Part shown: positions 1-6,618 of the stretch, one piece after another
How the letters are laid out: each line of letters begins with the position of its first letter
Numbering within the stretch: position 1 is the first letter of the stretch
NCBI GenBank assembly: GCA_023416175.1
Contig: JAEZIE010000053.1
Coordinates: 1-12,027, forward strand
DNA length: 12,027 bases
From: Bacillota bacterium
GTDB lineage: Bacteria > Bacillota > Clostridia > Christensenellales > CAG-138
Direction of reading: 5' to 3'
Made by a program: the position numbers and the translations under genes
Notes under the pieces: generated by a model
What the model saw: only the letters and a program-made list of their open reading frames with translations
Databases searched by the model: none
Told to the model about the DNA's origin: nothing

Positions 1-323
1 TGAACGTGGCGCACCAGGAGATCGATATCAAAAACCCGAAAAGCAACCGTATGAGCGCGGGCTTTACGGATGAGGAGCGCGAAAAGATGACACAGCTTCT
101 GTCCTCGGGTTTTGTGGATACCTTCCGGAGACTGTATCCGGAAGTGACGGGCGCTTACAGCTGGTGGAGTTACTTCAGCAACGCCAGATCTAATAATGTG
201 GGGTGGCGCATCGATTACTTCATTGTATCTGAGCGGCTGATGTCGCGCGTAAAGGACAGCTTTATTTTGCCCGAGGTGGAAGGAAGCGATCATTGCCCCG
301 TTGGGCTTCTGTTGGAGGACTAA
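1..323 (+). CDS. Exodeoxyribonuclease III, C-terminal part (5' truncated by window)
   Basis: This is the last 106 codons of an ExoIII/AP endonuclease-family protein, read from position 3 in an open frame that runs off the left edge. An internal GTG at 6 is not the true start. The family cleaves DNA 5' of abasic sites and has 3'-5' exonuclease and 3'-phosphatase activity in base excision repair, in the cytoplasm with Mg2+. The C-terminal signature is clear: DTFRRLYP, then YSWWSYFSNAR, GWRIDYFIVS with the catalytic-region Asp, and SDHCPVGLLLE, which carries the Asp-His pair that ends the endonuclease/exonuclease/phosphatase fold. Family members are about 250 residues, so a little over half is missing. 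The TAA stop abuts the maf ATG with no gap, so the two are translationally coupled. Seen: motifs and truncation. Inferred: function of the whole protein. The symbol (xth or exoA) is left open because the N-terminus is missing. Confidence 0.93.
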   Translation, partial: NVAHQEIDIKNPKSNRMSAGFTDEEREKMTQLLSSGFVDTFRRLYPEVTGAYSWWSYFSNARSNNVGWRIDYFIVSERLMSRVKDSFILPEVEGSDHCPVGLLLED

Positions 324-890
324 ATGCGAATTATCCTGGCGTCGCAATCCCCGCGCAGGCGGGAACTGCTAGCGATGATGAATATTCCCTATGAAGCGAT
401 CGTAAGCGAAGTGGAGGAAACCGTACCCGAATACATTGCCCCGGGGGCTTTGGTGGAGGCGCTTGCGTTAGAAAAAGCGCAGGCCGTATTCGCGCAATAT
501 CCGGATGCCTGCGTCATTGGATCGGATACCATCGTGTATATTGATGATGAGATCGTCGGCAAACCCAAAGACGATGCGGATGCCGCAAGGATCTTAGAAA
601 AACTCCAGGGGCGTTCCCATGAGGTGTATACCGGCGTCGCGGTACTTACGTCAAGCGGGACGGATGTGAGGCACGATGTGACCCGCGTGACGTTTGCGCC
701 CATGACGGAGCGGGAAATTTTGTGGTATGTCGGAACCGGGGAGCCGCGGGACAAAGCAGGGGCATATGGCATACAGGGGCCGGGCGGCATATTTGTGGAG
801 CGCGTGGAAGGGAATTATTTCACCGTGATCGGCATGCCGCTGCCGCTTTTGTATCGCATGCTTGCGCGCGCGGGGGCGCTGACATTATAG
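324..890 (+). CDS. maf: Maf-family nucleoside triphosphate pyrophosphatase
   Basis: A 188-residue protein of normal family length. Maf proteins hydrolyse non-canonical or specific nucleoside triphosphates to monophosphate plus pyrophosphate, cleaning the nucleotide pool; some affect septum formation and division. Visible motifs are the N-terminal ASQSPRRRELL (residues 6-16, phosphate-binding loop), GSDTIV (66-71, catalytic Asp68), GKPKD (79-83), TGEPRDKAGAYGIQG (138-152) and GNYFTVIGMP (163-172). The DKAGAYGIQG and GNYFTVIG pattern fits the dTTP/UTP pyrophosphatase subgroup (YhdE type), but the exact substrate is inferred. The ATG follows the upstream stop directly. Its ribosome binding site, GGAGG at 314-318, lies inside the end of the exonuclease gene, so expression is coupled. 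No frameshift or missing motif is seen. Confidence 0.95.
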   Translation: MRIILASQSPRRRELLAMMNIPYEAIVSEVEETVPEYIAPGALVEALALEKAQAVFAQYPDACVIGSDTIVYIDDEIVGKPKDDADAARILEKLQGRSHEVYTGVAVLTSSGTDVRHDVTRVTFAPMTEREILWYVGTGEPRDKAGAYGIQGPGGIFVERVEGNYFTVIGMPLPLLYRMLARAGALTL

Positions 891-907
891 GTTGGGGAGC
901 GGGGAAT

Positions 908-1237
908 ATGGAGGAGCTTGCGAACTTTTCGGGCGGAGGTATTTGCCTGCTGCTGGGGTTCCTCATGCTCCGTTTTAAGCTTACGAACCTCATTGCCGGC
1001 TATAATACCGCAAGCCGTGGGGAAAAAGAAAAGTATGATAAAGATAAGCTTGCAAGGTATGTGGGGATTATGATGCTGAGCATGGGGGCGGTACTTGTCG
1101 CTGGCGGCCTTTTGTACTTGCTGTTTGGACAATGGCTTATTCTTGCGTCTTCCTGGGGGATGTTTCTGGCCATTACATTGGGCGGCGTGATTTATATCAA
1201 TATAAGTAAATGCTGCTATAAAGACGAATACAGATGA
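908..1237 (+). CDS. DUF3784 family small membrane protein
   Basis: A 109-residue integral membrane protein of unknown function. The frame stays open upstream into maf, but the supported start is ATG 908, which has GGGGAG at 894-899 with 8 nt spacing. The translated upstream extension is only the shadow of maf. Three hydrophobic segments are visible, at about residues 8-22, 52-73 and 76-98. Between the first two lies a charged loop, GYNTASRGEKEKYDKDKL (31-48), which is the hallmark I associate with DUF3784 proteins of Clostridia and Bacilli. The gene sits 17 nt after maf and overlaps uvrC by 4 nt (ATGA), so it belongs to the repair operon and probably couples uvrC translation. No enzymatic motif is seen. 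Whether it has any repair role is unknown; these proteins occur in many contexts. Confidence 0.8.
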   Translation: MEELANFSGGGICLLLGFLMLRFKLTNLIAGYNTASRGEKEKYDKDKLARYVGIMMLSMGAVLVAGGLLYLLFGQWLILASSWGMFLAITLGGVIYINISKCCYKDEYR

Positions 1238-3117
1238 ACGAACGTATCGAAGAAAAATTAAAGCTGCTGCCCAGCGCGCCGGGTGTCTACCAAATGAAGG
1301 ACAAGACCGGCACGGTCATTTATGTGGGAAAGGCGGTTTCCTTAAAGAACCGCGTGCGGCAGTACTTCCAATCCTCAAAAGGCCATCCGCCCAAAGTTGT
1401 TGCGATGGTCTCGCACATTGAGGACTTTGAAACCATACTCACCGCCAACGAAACCGAAGCGCTTACGCTTGAAAGCAACCTCATCAAGCAGTTTCAGCCG
1501 CGCTACAACATCCTGCTAAAGGACGATAAGCATTTTCCCTATGTTCGTATCGATCTCAGGCAGGATTTTCCGCGTATCGAGGTTGTTCGGCGTGTCGCAA
1601 AAGACGGCGCAAAGTATTTGGGGCCCTATCTTTCGAGCATCGCTTTAAGGGAAGCGCTCAATGTTGTGTATGAGCACTTTCCTGTTCGCCACTGTAAAAA
1701 GGATCTTAACAAGGCGATTGCCCGGCATGAGCGGCCTTGCCTGATGTATCATGTGGGCAAATGCTGTGCGCCCTGCTCCGGAAATATCCCGCGTGCGGAA
1801 TACCATAAGCTGTTGGAACAGGTCGCGTCATTCTTAGAAGGGCAGACGGAGCCTGTGGTACGGGAGCTGACGGCAAAGATGCAACAAGCATCCGAGGCCA
1901 TGGAGTTTGAGCGCGCGGCGCATTTGCGGGACCGTATTATGGCCATTAACGCTTTGGGCGAAAAACAGCATGCCATTGCGGCCAAGGGCGTGGAGCAGGA
2001 TGTGTTTGCGCTTTCCAGCTTTGAAGGGGAAACGCTGGTGTTCGCCGTGTTCGTGCGCGGCGGCAAAGTGGTGGGAACCGAGAACTTCCGCATAGAAAAT
2101 GCACAGGAGGGGACGGGGGAAGAGGGTGCTGGCGAAACGATGGCCGCCTTCTTGAAGCAGTATTACGCCGAAGCCGTAAAGCTCCCACCCGAAATCCTGC
2201 TGTATGATCAAACGGCGGATACAGAAGCCATTGAAGCATGGTTGACCGAGCGGCGCGGCAGGCGCGTACACCTTACGGTGCCTGTCCGAGGCGAAAAGCG
2301 GCGTTTGACGGAACTTGCCGCGCGAAACGGCCTGGACTTGCTGCAAAAAGAAAAGAAGTTGAGGCAGCGCTCCTGGGAACGTGGGGAAGGGGCGCTATCT
2401 GCCCTTGCCGAAGTATTGGGGCTTGATGCCATGCCCGAAAGAATGGAATGCTTTGATAACTCGCACATTCAGGGACGGGATACCGTTTCTTCCATGGTCG
2501 TGTTTATAAACGGTGCGCCCGCGCCCTCTGAATATCGGCGGTTCCGCATCAAGACGCCGACGGGCGGCGATGATTACGCCGCAATGCGGGAAGCGCTCTC
2601 CAGACGCTTTGCCCGCGCCAAAGAGCAGGACGAGCGGTTTATGCACTTGCCTGATCTTCTGGTGATCGACGGCGGTCGCGGCCAGCTGGATGTTGCGCTG
2701 GATGTACTTGCAGAGTATGACCTTACGCATCTTAACACCATCGGCCTTGCGGAGCTGACCGAGCGCATCTATTTTCCGGATCAGCCGGAGCCGCTTGCGC
2801 TCGACCGCAACAGCCCTGCGTTGCACCTGCTGCAGCGCCTGCGCGACGAAGCACACCGCTTTGCTATCACCTATCATCGAAGCCTTCGCGGCAAAAACGC
2901 GCTTTACTCGAGATTGGATGAGATCCCGGGGGTAGGCCATAAAAGAAAGCGCATCCTGTTTGACGCGTTCCCGACGTTTGACGCCATACGCGCAGCGGAC
3001 CTGGAGACTTTGGCGGCTCTTCCCGGCATTGACCGGCGTACCGCCCAGGCCGTACATGCGTTTTTCCATCCTCCGGAGGAGGATCAGGAGCAGCCGGAAC
3101 AACCGCAAGGAAAATAG
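1234..3117 (+). CDS. uvrC: UvrABC excinuclease subunit C
   Basis: A 627-residue UvrC of typical length, the dual-incision nuclease of nucleotide excision repair that acts with UvrA and UvrB on bulky lesions. Domains in order: an N-terminal GIY-YIG nuclease (about 14-92; Tyr19 in GVYQ, Tyr30 in IYVGKA, Arg40, Glu80 in LESNLIK) for the 3' cut; a cysteine region (Cys154, Cys169, Cys177/178, Cys181) spaced like the Fe-S ligands reported for E. coli UvrC; a UVR helical pair (about 203-238) for UvrB binding; an RNase H-like nuclease (about 385-545; Asp408 in CFDNSHIQG, Asp479 in VIDGGRGQ, His541 in RDEAHRF) for the 5' cut; and a tandem helix-hairpin-helix (about 560-612). The tail is Gln/Glu-rich. 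The ATG overlaps the preceding stop and has no clear Shine-Dalgarno, so reinitiation is likely. Oddity: GLAEL at 504-508, where I expect GLAK. Confidence 0.98.
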   Translation: MNERIEEKLKLLPSAPGVYQMKDKTGTVIYVGKAVSLKNRVRQYFQSSKGHPPKVVAMVSHIEDFETILTANETEALTLESNLIKQFQPRYNILLKDDKHFPYVRIDLRQDFPRIEVVRRVAKDGAKYLGPYLSSIALREALNVVYEHFPVRHCKKDLNKAIARHERPCLMYHVGKCCAPCSGNIPRAEYHKLLEQVASFLEGQTEPVVRELTAKMQQASEAMEFERAAHLRDRIMAINALGEKQHAIAAKGVEQDVFALSSFEGETLVFAVFVRGGKVVGTENFRIENAQEGTGEEGAGETMAAFLKQYYAEAVKLPPEILLYDQTADTEAIEAWLTERRGRRVHLTVPVRGEKRRLTELAARNGLDLLQKEKKLRQRSWERGEGALSALAEVLGLDAMPERMECFDNSHIQGRDTVSSMVVFINGAPAPSEYRRFRIKTPTGGDDYAAMREALSRRFARAKEQDERFMHLPDLLVIDGGRGQLDVALDVLAEYDLTHLNTIGLAELTERIYFPDQPEPLALDRNSPALHLLQRLRDEAHRFAITYHRSLRGKNALYSRLDEIPGVGHKRKRILFDAFPTFDAIRAADLETLAALPGIDRRTAQAVHAFFHPPEEDQEQPEQPQGK

Positions 3118-3187
3118 CGGTACCTACCCGGCTTGCATTCACAAACGAGTCGTTTATACAAGTGACACAAGCCGCATATCGATCATT

Positions 3188-3226
3188 ATCCGGTATTCAT
3201 TAGAACTAATGAATACCGGATTTTTC
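3188..3226 (+). terminator. Intrinsic terminator of the exoIII-maf-DUF3784-uvrC operon
   Basis: A perfect 16-bp inverted repeat, 3188-3203 (ATCCGGTATTCATTAG) against 3206-3221, separated only by AA and followed by a run of T's at 3221-3225. In RNA the loop would open to about 4 nt, leaving 15 or fewer pairs. It lies 70 nt after the uvrC stop and points the same way, so termination of the repair operon is the natural reading. The stem is unusually long and AT-rich for a terminator. Confidence 0.8.
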
Positions 3227-3336
3227 ATTGCTCATGCAAGATAATGAATAGACGATTCTCACCAGAATGTAGGAGAATGCAAAAGAAGCGGATGACGCGG
3301 CGCTCATATGACCGCCCAAATGAGTACGCATCCCGC

Positions 3337-3343
3337 GGGGAGG
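3337..3343 (+). promoter_or_regulatory. Ribosome binding site that sets the LuxR-type gene start
   Basis: GGGGAGG ends 8 nt before ATG 3352, an ideal distance. The in-frame ATG at 3346 is only 2 nt away, and the upstream ATGs at 3277 (AGGAG only 1 nt before it) and 3244 (no Shine-Dalgarno) are poorly placed. This favours 3352 as the start. Confidence 0.7.
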
Positions 3344-3351
3344 TGATGTAT

Positions 3352-3732
3352 ATGGCGCAAAAGGCAGATGCACAGGCAGGTAGCGGATTGTTCTACCGGC
3401 TCAAACAAGCGTTCAAGGCGGAAAAAGGCGGCAACGAGCCTTTGACCGCAAAAAAAACGGTGCAGGCACAGGTACAGGCGGATGCAGGAGAAAAGAGGCA
3501 CGAGCAGTCCGAACGGCATACGAGGCTTCTGGCCCTGACGAGGCGGGAACAGGAACTGCTGTTGCTGCTGCTGGAAGGTTGTACGCTCAAGGAAGCGGCA
3601 GGGGCGCTTTCCGTTCAATACTCTACTGCAAACACCCACATGACCAGCCTGTATAAAAAGCTTGGGGTAACGTCCAGGCCGGAGCTAATTATACAGTACC
3701 GGGAAATATGCATAAAAACAGACCGGAAATAG
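3352..3732 (+). CDS. Orphan LuxR-type helix-turn-helix protein
   Basis: A 126-residue protein whose C-terminal half is a LuxR/GerE-type DNA-binding domain (about residues 60-115). LTRREQELLLLLLEG matches the family LTpRE.evL opening, TLKEAAGALSV is the first part of the helix-turn-helix, STANTHMTSLYKKL is the recognition helix region, and GVTSRPELI is the usual ending. The N-terminal half is charged and Gln/Ala/Lys rich, with no receiver (no DD, phospho-Asp or Lys motif), no PAS and no autoinducer domain, so it is not a standard response regulator. A longer frame open from 3244 would add 36 basic residues, but the ribosome binding site favours 3352. The gene follows the uvrC terminator and lies 53 nt before the lipoprotein gene; it may be the first gene of a three-gene unit. 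Target genes and input signal cannot be read from sequence. Confidence 0.75.
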   Translation: MAQKADAQAGSGLFYRLKQAFKAEKGGNEPLTAKKTVQAQVQADAGEKRHEQSERHTRLLALTRREQELLLLLLEGCTLKEAAGALSVQYSTANTHMTSLYKKLGVTSRPELIIQYREICIKTDRK

Positions 3733-3785
3733 AAAACACTATGGTTTATAAAAGGTAATTCCATTATAATAAAAGGAGAAATGAT

Positions 3786-4280
3786 ATGAAACGATTTTTG
3801 GTTGTTTGTATTCTTGTAGCACTTCTGGTTTTCTCTGTGGCGGGCTGTGGCATCAAGCAAAAAATGGAAGAAAAAGCCGCTGAACAGTTCTTGGAAAGTA
3901 TCGGCGGCGGCAACATAGATATCAATGATGATGATACCGTCACCATCAAGGGTGAAGATGGCGAGGAAGTGACTTTAGGTTCTACGGAATGGCCGACTTC
4001 TGACCTTTCCAAAGCTTTGCCTGCTTTTACCGCCGGCAAAATTGAAAGCGTGCTGGACAGCGAAGAATATGTTATGGTTTCTGTATTGGAAGTCGCGAAG
4101 GCGGATTTTCAATCCTATATGGAAAGTGTAAAGACAGACTTTGCGGAGGATGCGTATTCAGTCGATTCCAACGGAGTCATCTCTTACGGCGGGTCCAATG
4201 GCCAAGTGGAGATCACGCTTTCCTACACGCAAGAGGATCAGACGGCGATCATAACCATGGTCAAGTCTACCCAAGAATAA
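3786..4280 (+). CDS. Small secreted lipoprotein (DUF6591-like)
   Basis: A 164-residue predicted lipoprotein. The N-terminus is a classic type II signal peptide: MKR, a hydrophobic core (residues 4-17) and the lipobox VAGC with the lipidated Cys21, so the mature protein should be anchored on the outer face of the cytoplasmic membrane. The mature part starts with a short amphipathic stretch (IKQKMEEKAAEQFLESI). An acidic beta-rich repeat-like segment follows (NIDINDDDTVTIKGEDGEE), then an EWPTSDL motif (72-78). This order, short helix then TVTIKGEDGEE then EWP, resembles clostridial lipoproteins I recall under DUF6591; that family name is tentative. No catalytic motif is seen, and its function is unknown. 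The start is ATG 3786 with AAGGAG 7 nt upstream; the ATG at 3781 leads only to an immediate stop. Confidence 0.85.
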   Translation: MKRFLVVCILVALLVFSVAGCGIKQKMEEKAAEQFLESIGGGNIDINDDDTVTIKGEDGEEVTLGSTEWPTSDLSKALPAFTAGKIESVLDSEEYVMVSVLEVAKADFQSYMESVKTDFAEDAYSVDSNGVISYGGSNGQVEITLSYTQEDQTAIITMVKSTQE

Positions 4281-4292
4281 CCGAGTTTATCA

Positions 4293-4307
4293 ACCGGCAA
4301 GGCCGGT
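4293..4307 (+). other. Small GC hairpin between lipoprotein and DUF4870 genes
   Basis: ACCGGC and GCCGGT form a perfect 6-bp stem with a 3-nt loop, 12 nt after the lipoprotein stop and 13 nt before the next gene's AGGAGG. There is no T-tract, so it is not a normal terminator. It could stabilise the upstream mRNA end or modulate read-through. Confidence 0.4.
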
Positions 4308-4331
4308 AGAAATAATCATCAGGAGGTTTTT

Positions 4332-4679
4332 ATGAGCGAATATCAAGAGCCAGGGACAAGCACCCAGCAAACTTTTGCACCCGAGGACATTGAGAAGAAC
4401 AAGGTGGTTTCTGCTTTTGCCTACCTTATTTTCTTCCTGCCGCTGATCGTTTGCTCGGACTCGCCCTTTGGACGGTTCCACGCGAACCAGGGTTTGTTGC
4501 TGCTGCTCGTAAGCGTAGCGGGCACCATCATTTTCAGCATCATCCCGATTATCGGGTGGATCTTGCTTCCCCTATTTTCCATCGCGGTGCTGGTTTTTGC
4601 AATTATGGGGTTGGTCAATACGTTAAACGGCAAGGCGCTCGAACTTCCTCTTATCGGAAAGTGGAGAATCATCAAGTAA
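4332..4679 (+). CDS. Tic20-like/DUF4870 family small membrane protein
   Basis: A 115-residue membrane protein with a hydrophilic N-terminal tail (residues 1-22), then hydrophobic segments at about 24-41, 53-73 and 74-96. Between the first two is SPFGRFHANQG (44-54). The F-H-A-N-Q-G signature and the layout AYLIFFLPLIV, loop, helical hairpin, NTLNGKALELPLIGKWRII are typical of the DUF4870/Tic20-like family. Chloroplast Tic20 takes part in protein import, but the bacterial role is not established. The start at 4332 has a strong AGGAGG at 4321-4326. The gene follows the lipoprotein by 51 nt and ends 29 nt before a strong terminator, so the two membrane-associated products are probably co-expressed, perhaps with the LuxR-type gene. 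No catalytic residues are seen. Confidence 0.85.
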   Translation: MSEYQEPGTSTQQTFAPEDIEKNKVVSAFAYLIFFLPLIVCSDSPFGRFHANQGLLLLLVSVAGTIIFSIIPIIGWILLPLFSIAVLVFAIMGLVNTLNGKALELPLIGKWRIIK

Positions 4680-4708
4680 CCTGATTTCCTAAAGGGGGAT
4701 TGAGGAGG

Positions 4709-4754
4709 ATTCGGCCCGGTGGTATTGATTGCCGCCAGGCCGGATTTTTTTTTT
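4709..4754 (+). terminator. Intrinsic terminator after the DUF4870 gene
   Basis: A GC-rich stem (4711-4722 against 4732-4743) is interrupted by one C-A mismatch and includes three G-U or weak closing pairs. It has a 9-nt loop and an unbroken run of ten T's at 4745-4754. It lies 29 nt after the stop and is the clearest intrinsic terminator in the window. It separates the small-gene cluster from the permease unit. Confidence 0.88.
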
Positions 4755-4840
4755 GATCGAGCGGCACTTCCCGTCTGTTCAAGGTTTTTCGTTCAGGGCT
4801 TACGGAGCGGCCCTAACCGTGATGGTGGAGGTCGTATTTG

Positions 4841-4879
4841 TTTTCAATATGTTACTGTCACATATGAACATATTGAAAA
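4841..4879. promoter_or_regulatory. 13-bp perfect inverted repeat upstream of the purine permease
   Basis: TTTTCAATATGTT (4841-4853) is exactly mirrored by AACATATTGAAAA (4867-4879) across a 13-nt spacer. It lies 68-106 nt before the permease ATG and just upstream of the best promoter candidate. It has no adjacent T-run, so terminator function is not obvious. A dimeric regulator site or a leader-RNA stem (if transcription starts further upstream) are both possible. It does not match the PurR box I know from Bacillus, nor a purine riboswitch. Confidence 0.6.
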
Positions 4880-4887
4880 TTGTTATA

Positions 4888-4916
4888 CTGTAATTTTGAA
4901 CGGACTGTGATACAAT
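4888..4916 (+). promoter_or_regulatory. Candidate extended -10 promoter for the permease
   Basis: TGATACAAT at 4908-4916 is an extended -10 element (TG, one base, TACAAT). The -35 region at about 4888-4893 (CTGTAA) is poor, as is common with extended -10 promoters. The start site would fall near 4923, giving a leader of about 24 nt that contains the AGGAGGG at 4935-4941. Confidence 0.4.
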
Positions 4917-4946
4917 TGTTAAGAAATCATACTTAGGAGGGTTGTT

Positions 4947-6359
4947 ATGGAAAAGCTGTTCAAGCTCAAGGCATCCGGCACCAATACCCGAACAGAGATC
5001 ATAGCAGGCATTACGACGTTCTTCACCATGGCCTACATCATCTTTGTCAACCCCGCTATTTTGAGTGCGGTCCCCGGTTTTGATAAGGGCGGCATATTCG
5101 TCGCAACAATACTGGCCACCGCTATCGGCACCCTGGTCATGGGTTTCGTTGCCAACGTTCCCTACGCGCTTGCGCCGGGCATGGGACTCAACGCTTTCTT
5201 TACGTACACGGTTTGCTTTACTCTTGGCTTTACCTGGGAGCAGGCGCTCGCCATGGTATTTATCTGCGGTATTATCAACATCATCATCACAGTCACCAAA
5301 ATCCGTAAATCCATCATCAAGTCCATTCCCCAGTCCCTGCAGCTGGCCATCGGCGCTGGCATTGGCCTCTTTATCGCCTACATCGGGCTGAAGGACGCCA
5401 ACATCATCAAGTTCACCATCGATCCCTGGAACATCATCAACGATCCCGCGATGGCAGGCGGCACGGTCGTATCCAACGGCGGCGCCATCCCCGCAATCGT
5501 AAACTTTGGGCTTAGCCCCGCGGCCTTGATGGCGATCATCGGCCTTGTTATCACCGCAATCCTCATGGTGTGCAAGGTCAAGGGCGCGATCCTCATGGGC
5601 ATCGTCGCGACCACGCTTCTCGGCATCCCCTTCGGCGTCACCAAGTATGATCCTTCCGCCGCCATGGCGGTAAGCGACGTCGCAAAGACCGCGTTCCATC
5701 TGGATATGGGAGGGCTTTTTGCCGATCCTGCCAAGATTATCGTGGTCATCGTGACAGTGTTCGCCTTCTCGCTGACGGATACGTTCGATACCATCGGCAC
5801 GTTCATCGGCACCGGACGCAAGGCCGGTATATTCGATGAGAAGGACGAAGCCGCGCTCTTCTCGGGCAAGGGCTTCAAATCCAAGATGGACAAGGCGCTC
5901 TTCGCGGACTCCATCGCCACCTCGGTGGGCGCACTGCTTGGTACCAGCAACACGACCACTTACATTGAATCCGCCGCGGGCATCAGCGAAGGCGGCAAAA
6001 CCGGCCTTACCTCGGTTGTGACGGCGATCCTGTTCCTGCTGTGCCTGTTCCTGGCGCCCGTCGCCGGTATGGTCACAACGGCGGCCACCGCTCCGGCGCT
6101 CATCATCGTGGGCGTGCTGATGGCTGACTCGCTCCGCAAGATCAACTGGGAAGACTTTGAAGAAGCCCTTCCCGCGTTCATGACCGTGCTCATCATGCCG
6201 GTGACCTACAGCATCTCCAACGGTATCGCCGCGGGCTTCATATTCTACGTCATCACCAAGCTGGTGCGCGGCAAGGCCAAGCAAGTACATCCGCTGCTGT
6301 ACGTGTTCTCCGCGCTGTTCCTTGTATACTTCATCGCGATGGCAGCACTCAAGCTATAA
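4947..6359 (+). CDS. NCS2/AzgA-type purine permease (adenine/guanine/hypoxanthine)
   Basis: A 470-residue polytopic membrane transporter of the AzgA/PbuG branch of the NCS2 family, which imports purine bases (hypoxanthine, guanine, adenine) by cation symport. Visible signatures are the N-terminal TEIIAGITTFFTMAYIIFVN (16-35), ALAPGMGLNAFF (74-85), FSLTDTFDTIGTFIG (274-288) and GTSNTTTYIESAAGI (332-346). The latter two carry substrate-binding acidic and polar residues in known family members. Many hydrophobic segments fit 12-14 helices, and length is normal (Bacillus PbuG about 440). The exact purine is not decidable from sequence. The start has AGGAGGG 5 nt upstream. Ile and Asn codons are almost all ATC and AAC, unlike the mixed use of neighbours, suggesting high expression. 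This bias also opens a 496-codon antisense frame that I treat as a shadow. It is transcribed alone between a terminator and a hairpin. Confidence 0.95.
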   Translation: MEKLFKLKASGTNTRTEIIAGITTFFTMAYIIFVNPAILSAVPGFDKGGIFVATILATAIGTLVMGFVANVPYALAPGMGLNAFFTYTVCFTLGFTWEQALAMVFICGIINIIITVTKIRKSIIKSIPQSLQLAIGAGIGLFIAYIGLKDANIIKFTIDPWNIINDPAMAGGTVVSNGGAIPAIVNFGLSPAALMAIIGLVITAILMVCKVKGAILMGIVATTLLGIPFGVTKYDPSAAMAVSDVAKTAFHLDMGGLFADPAKIIVVIVTVFAFSLTDTFDTIGTFIGTGRKAGIFDEKDEAALFSGKGFKSKMDKALFADSIATSVGALLGTSNTTTYIESAAGISEGGKTGLTSVVTAILFLLCLFLAPVAGMVTTAATAPALIIVGVLMADSLRKINWEDFEEALPAFMTVLIMPVTYSISNGIAAGFIFYVITKLVRGKAKQVHPLLYVFSALFLVYFIAMAALKL

Positions 6360-6397
6360 TCGCTCCATCCAAGAAAACGAATAGTCAATGAAGAGTA

Positions 6398-6429
6398 GGG
6401 GCCTGCCACACGATTGTGCGGCAGGCCTC
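6398..6429 (+). terminator. GC-rich hairpin downstream of the permease (possible terminator)
   Basis: Ten consecutive pairs (6398-6407 with 6420-6429, one G-U), then an A-C mismatch and a further CAC/GTG with loop GATT. It lies 38 nt after the permease stop, as expected for a terminator. No T-run follows directly (the next is T6 at 6461-6466), so it may be a weak or factor-assisted terminator, or an mRNA 3'-end stabiliser. Confidence 0.5.
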
Positions 6430-6537
6430 AGCTTATCGGAACATTCCACTTAAATCGCCCTTTTTTGTTGCAATTGGAACACAATACGAGAAATTTGGTA
6501 AAAATACTCTTTTCATAAACAAAATCAGACGATATAC

Positions 6538-6586
6538 TTTTCATATCGGATAATCTTTTGTACAATTTAATCGAATCATATATTAT
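6538..6586 (+). promoter_or_regulatory. Candidate promoters for the kinase/HD-GYP operon
   Basis: Two overlapping housekeeping-type candidates lie in an AT-rich stretch. The first is TTTTCA (6538-6543), 17 nt, TACAAT (6561-6566). The second is TTGTAC (6558-6563), 17 nt, TATTAT (6581-6586). Both precede the GGGGAG ribosome binding site at 6604-6609 of the kinase gene. Neither -35 is strong and the sequence does not decide between them. Confidence 0.35.
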
Positions 6587-6618
6587 ATACACATCACACG
6601 AGAGGGGAGAGCCAACTC

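Noticed and set aside
722..907. N-terminal extension of the DUF3784 frame back into maf.
   Set aside because: The extension is an out-of-frame reading of maf with low-complexity Arg/Ala/Gly sequence. ATG 908 has a well-spaced GGGGAG.
2395..3108. A 237-codon minus-strand frame inside uvrC.
   Set aside because: It is a shadow of uvrC. The plus strand carries conserved nuclease and helix-hairpin-helix motifs through the same region.
3765..3770. A perfect TATAAT just before the lipoprotein gene.
   Set aside because: Transcription would start within the ribosome binding site, and no -35 element stands 16-18 nt upstream. It is probably chance in AT-rich leader DNA.
4755..4946. Possible purine riboswitch ahead of the purine permease.
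   Set aside because: I could not find the three-way junction core sequences of the purine aptamer. Only the long inverted repeat and a small AGGGC/GCCCT stem at 4795-4814 are seen.
4800..6290. A 496-codon open frame on the minus strand opposite the permease.
   Set aside because: It is the antisense shadow of a strongly codon-biased permease gene. The translation is rich in Asp, His, Gly and Arg with no domain pattern, while the plus strand has clear NCS2 motifs.
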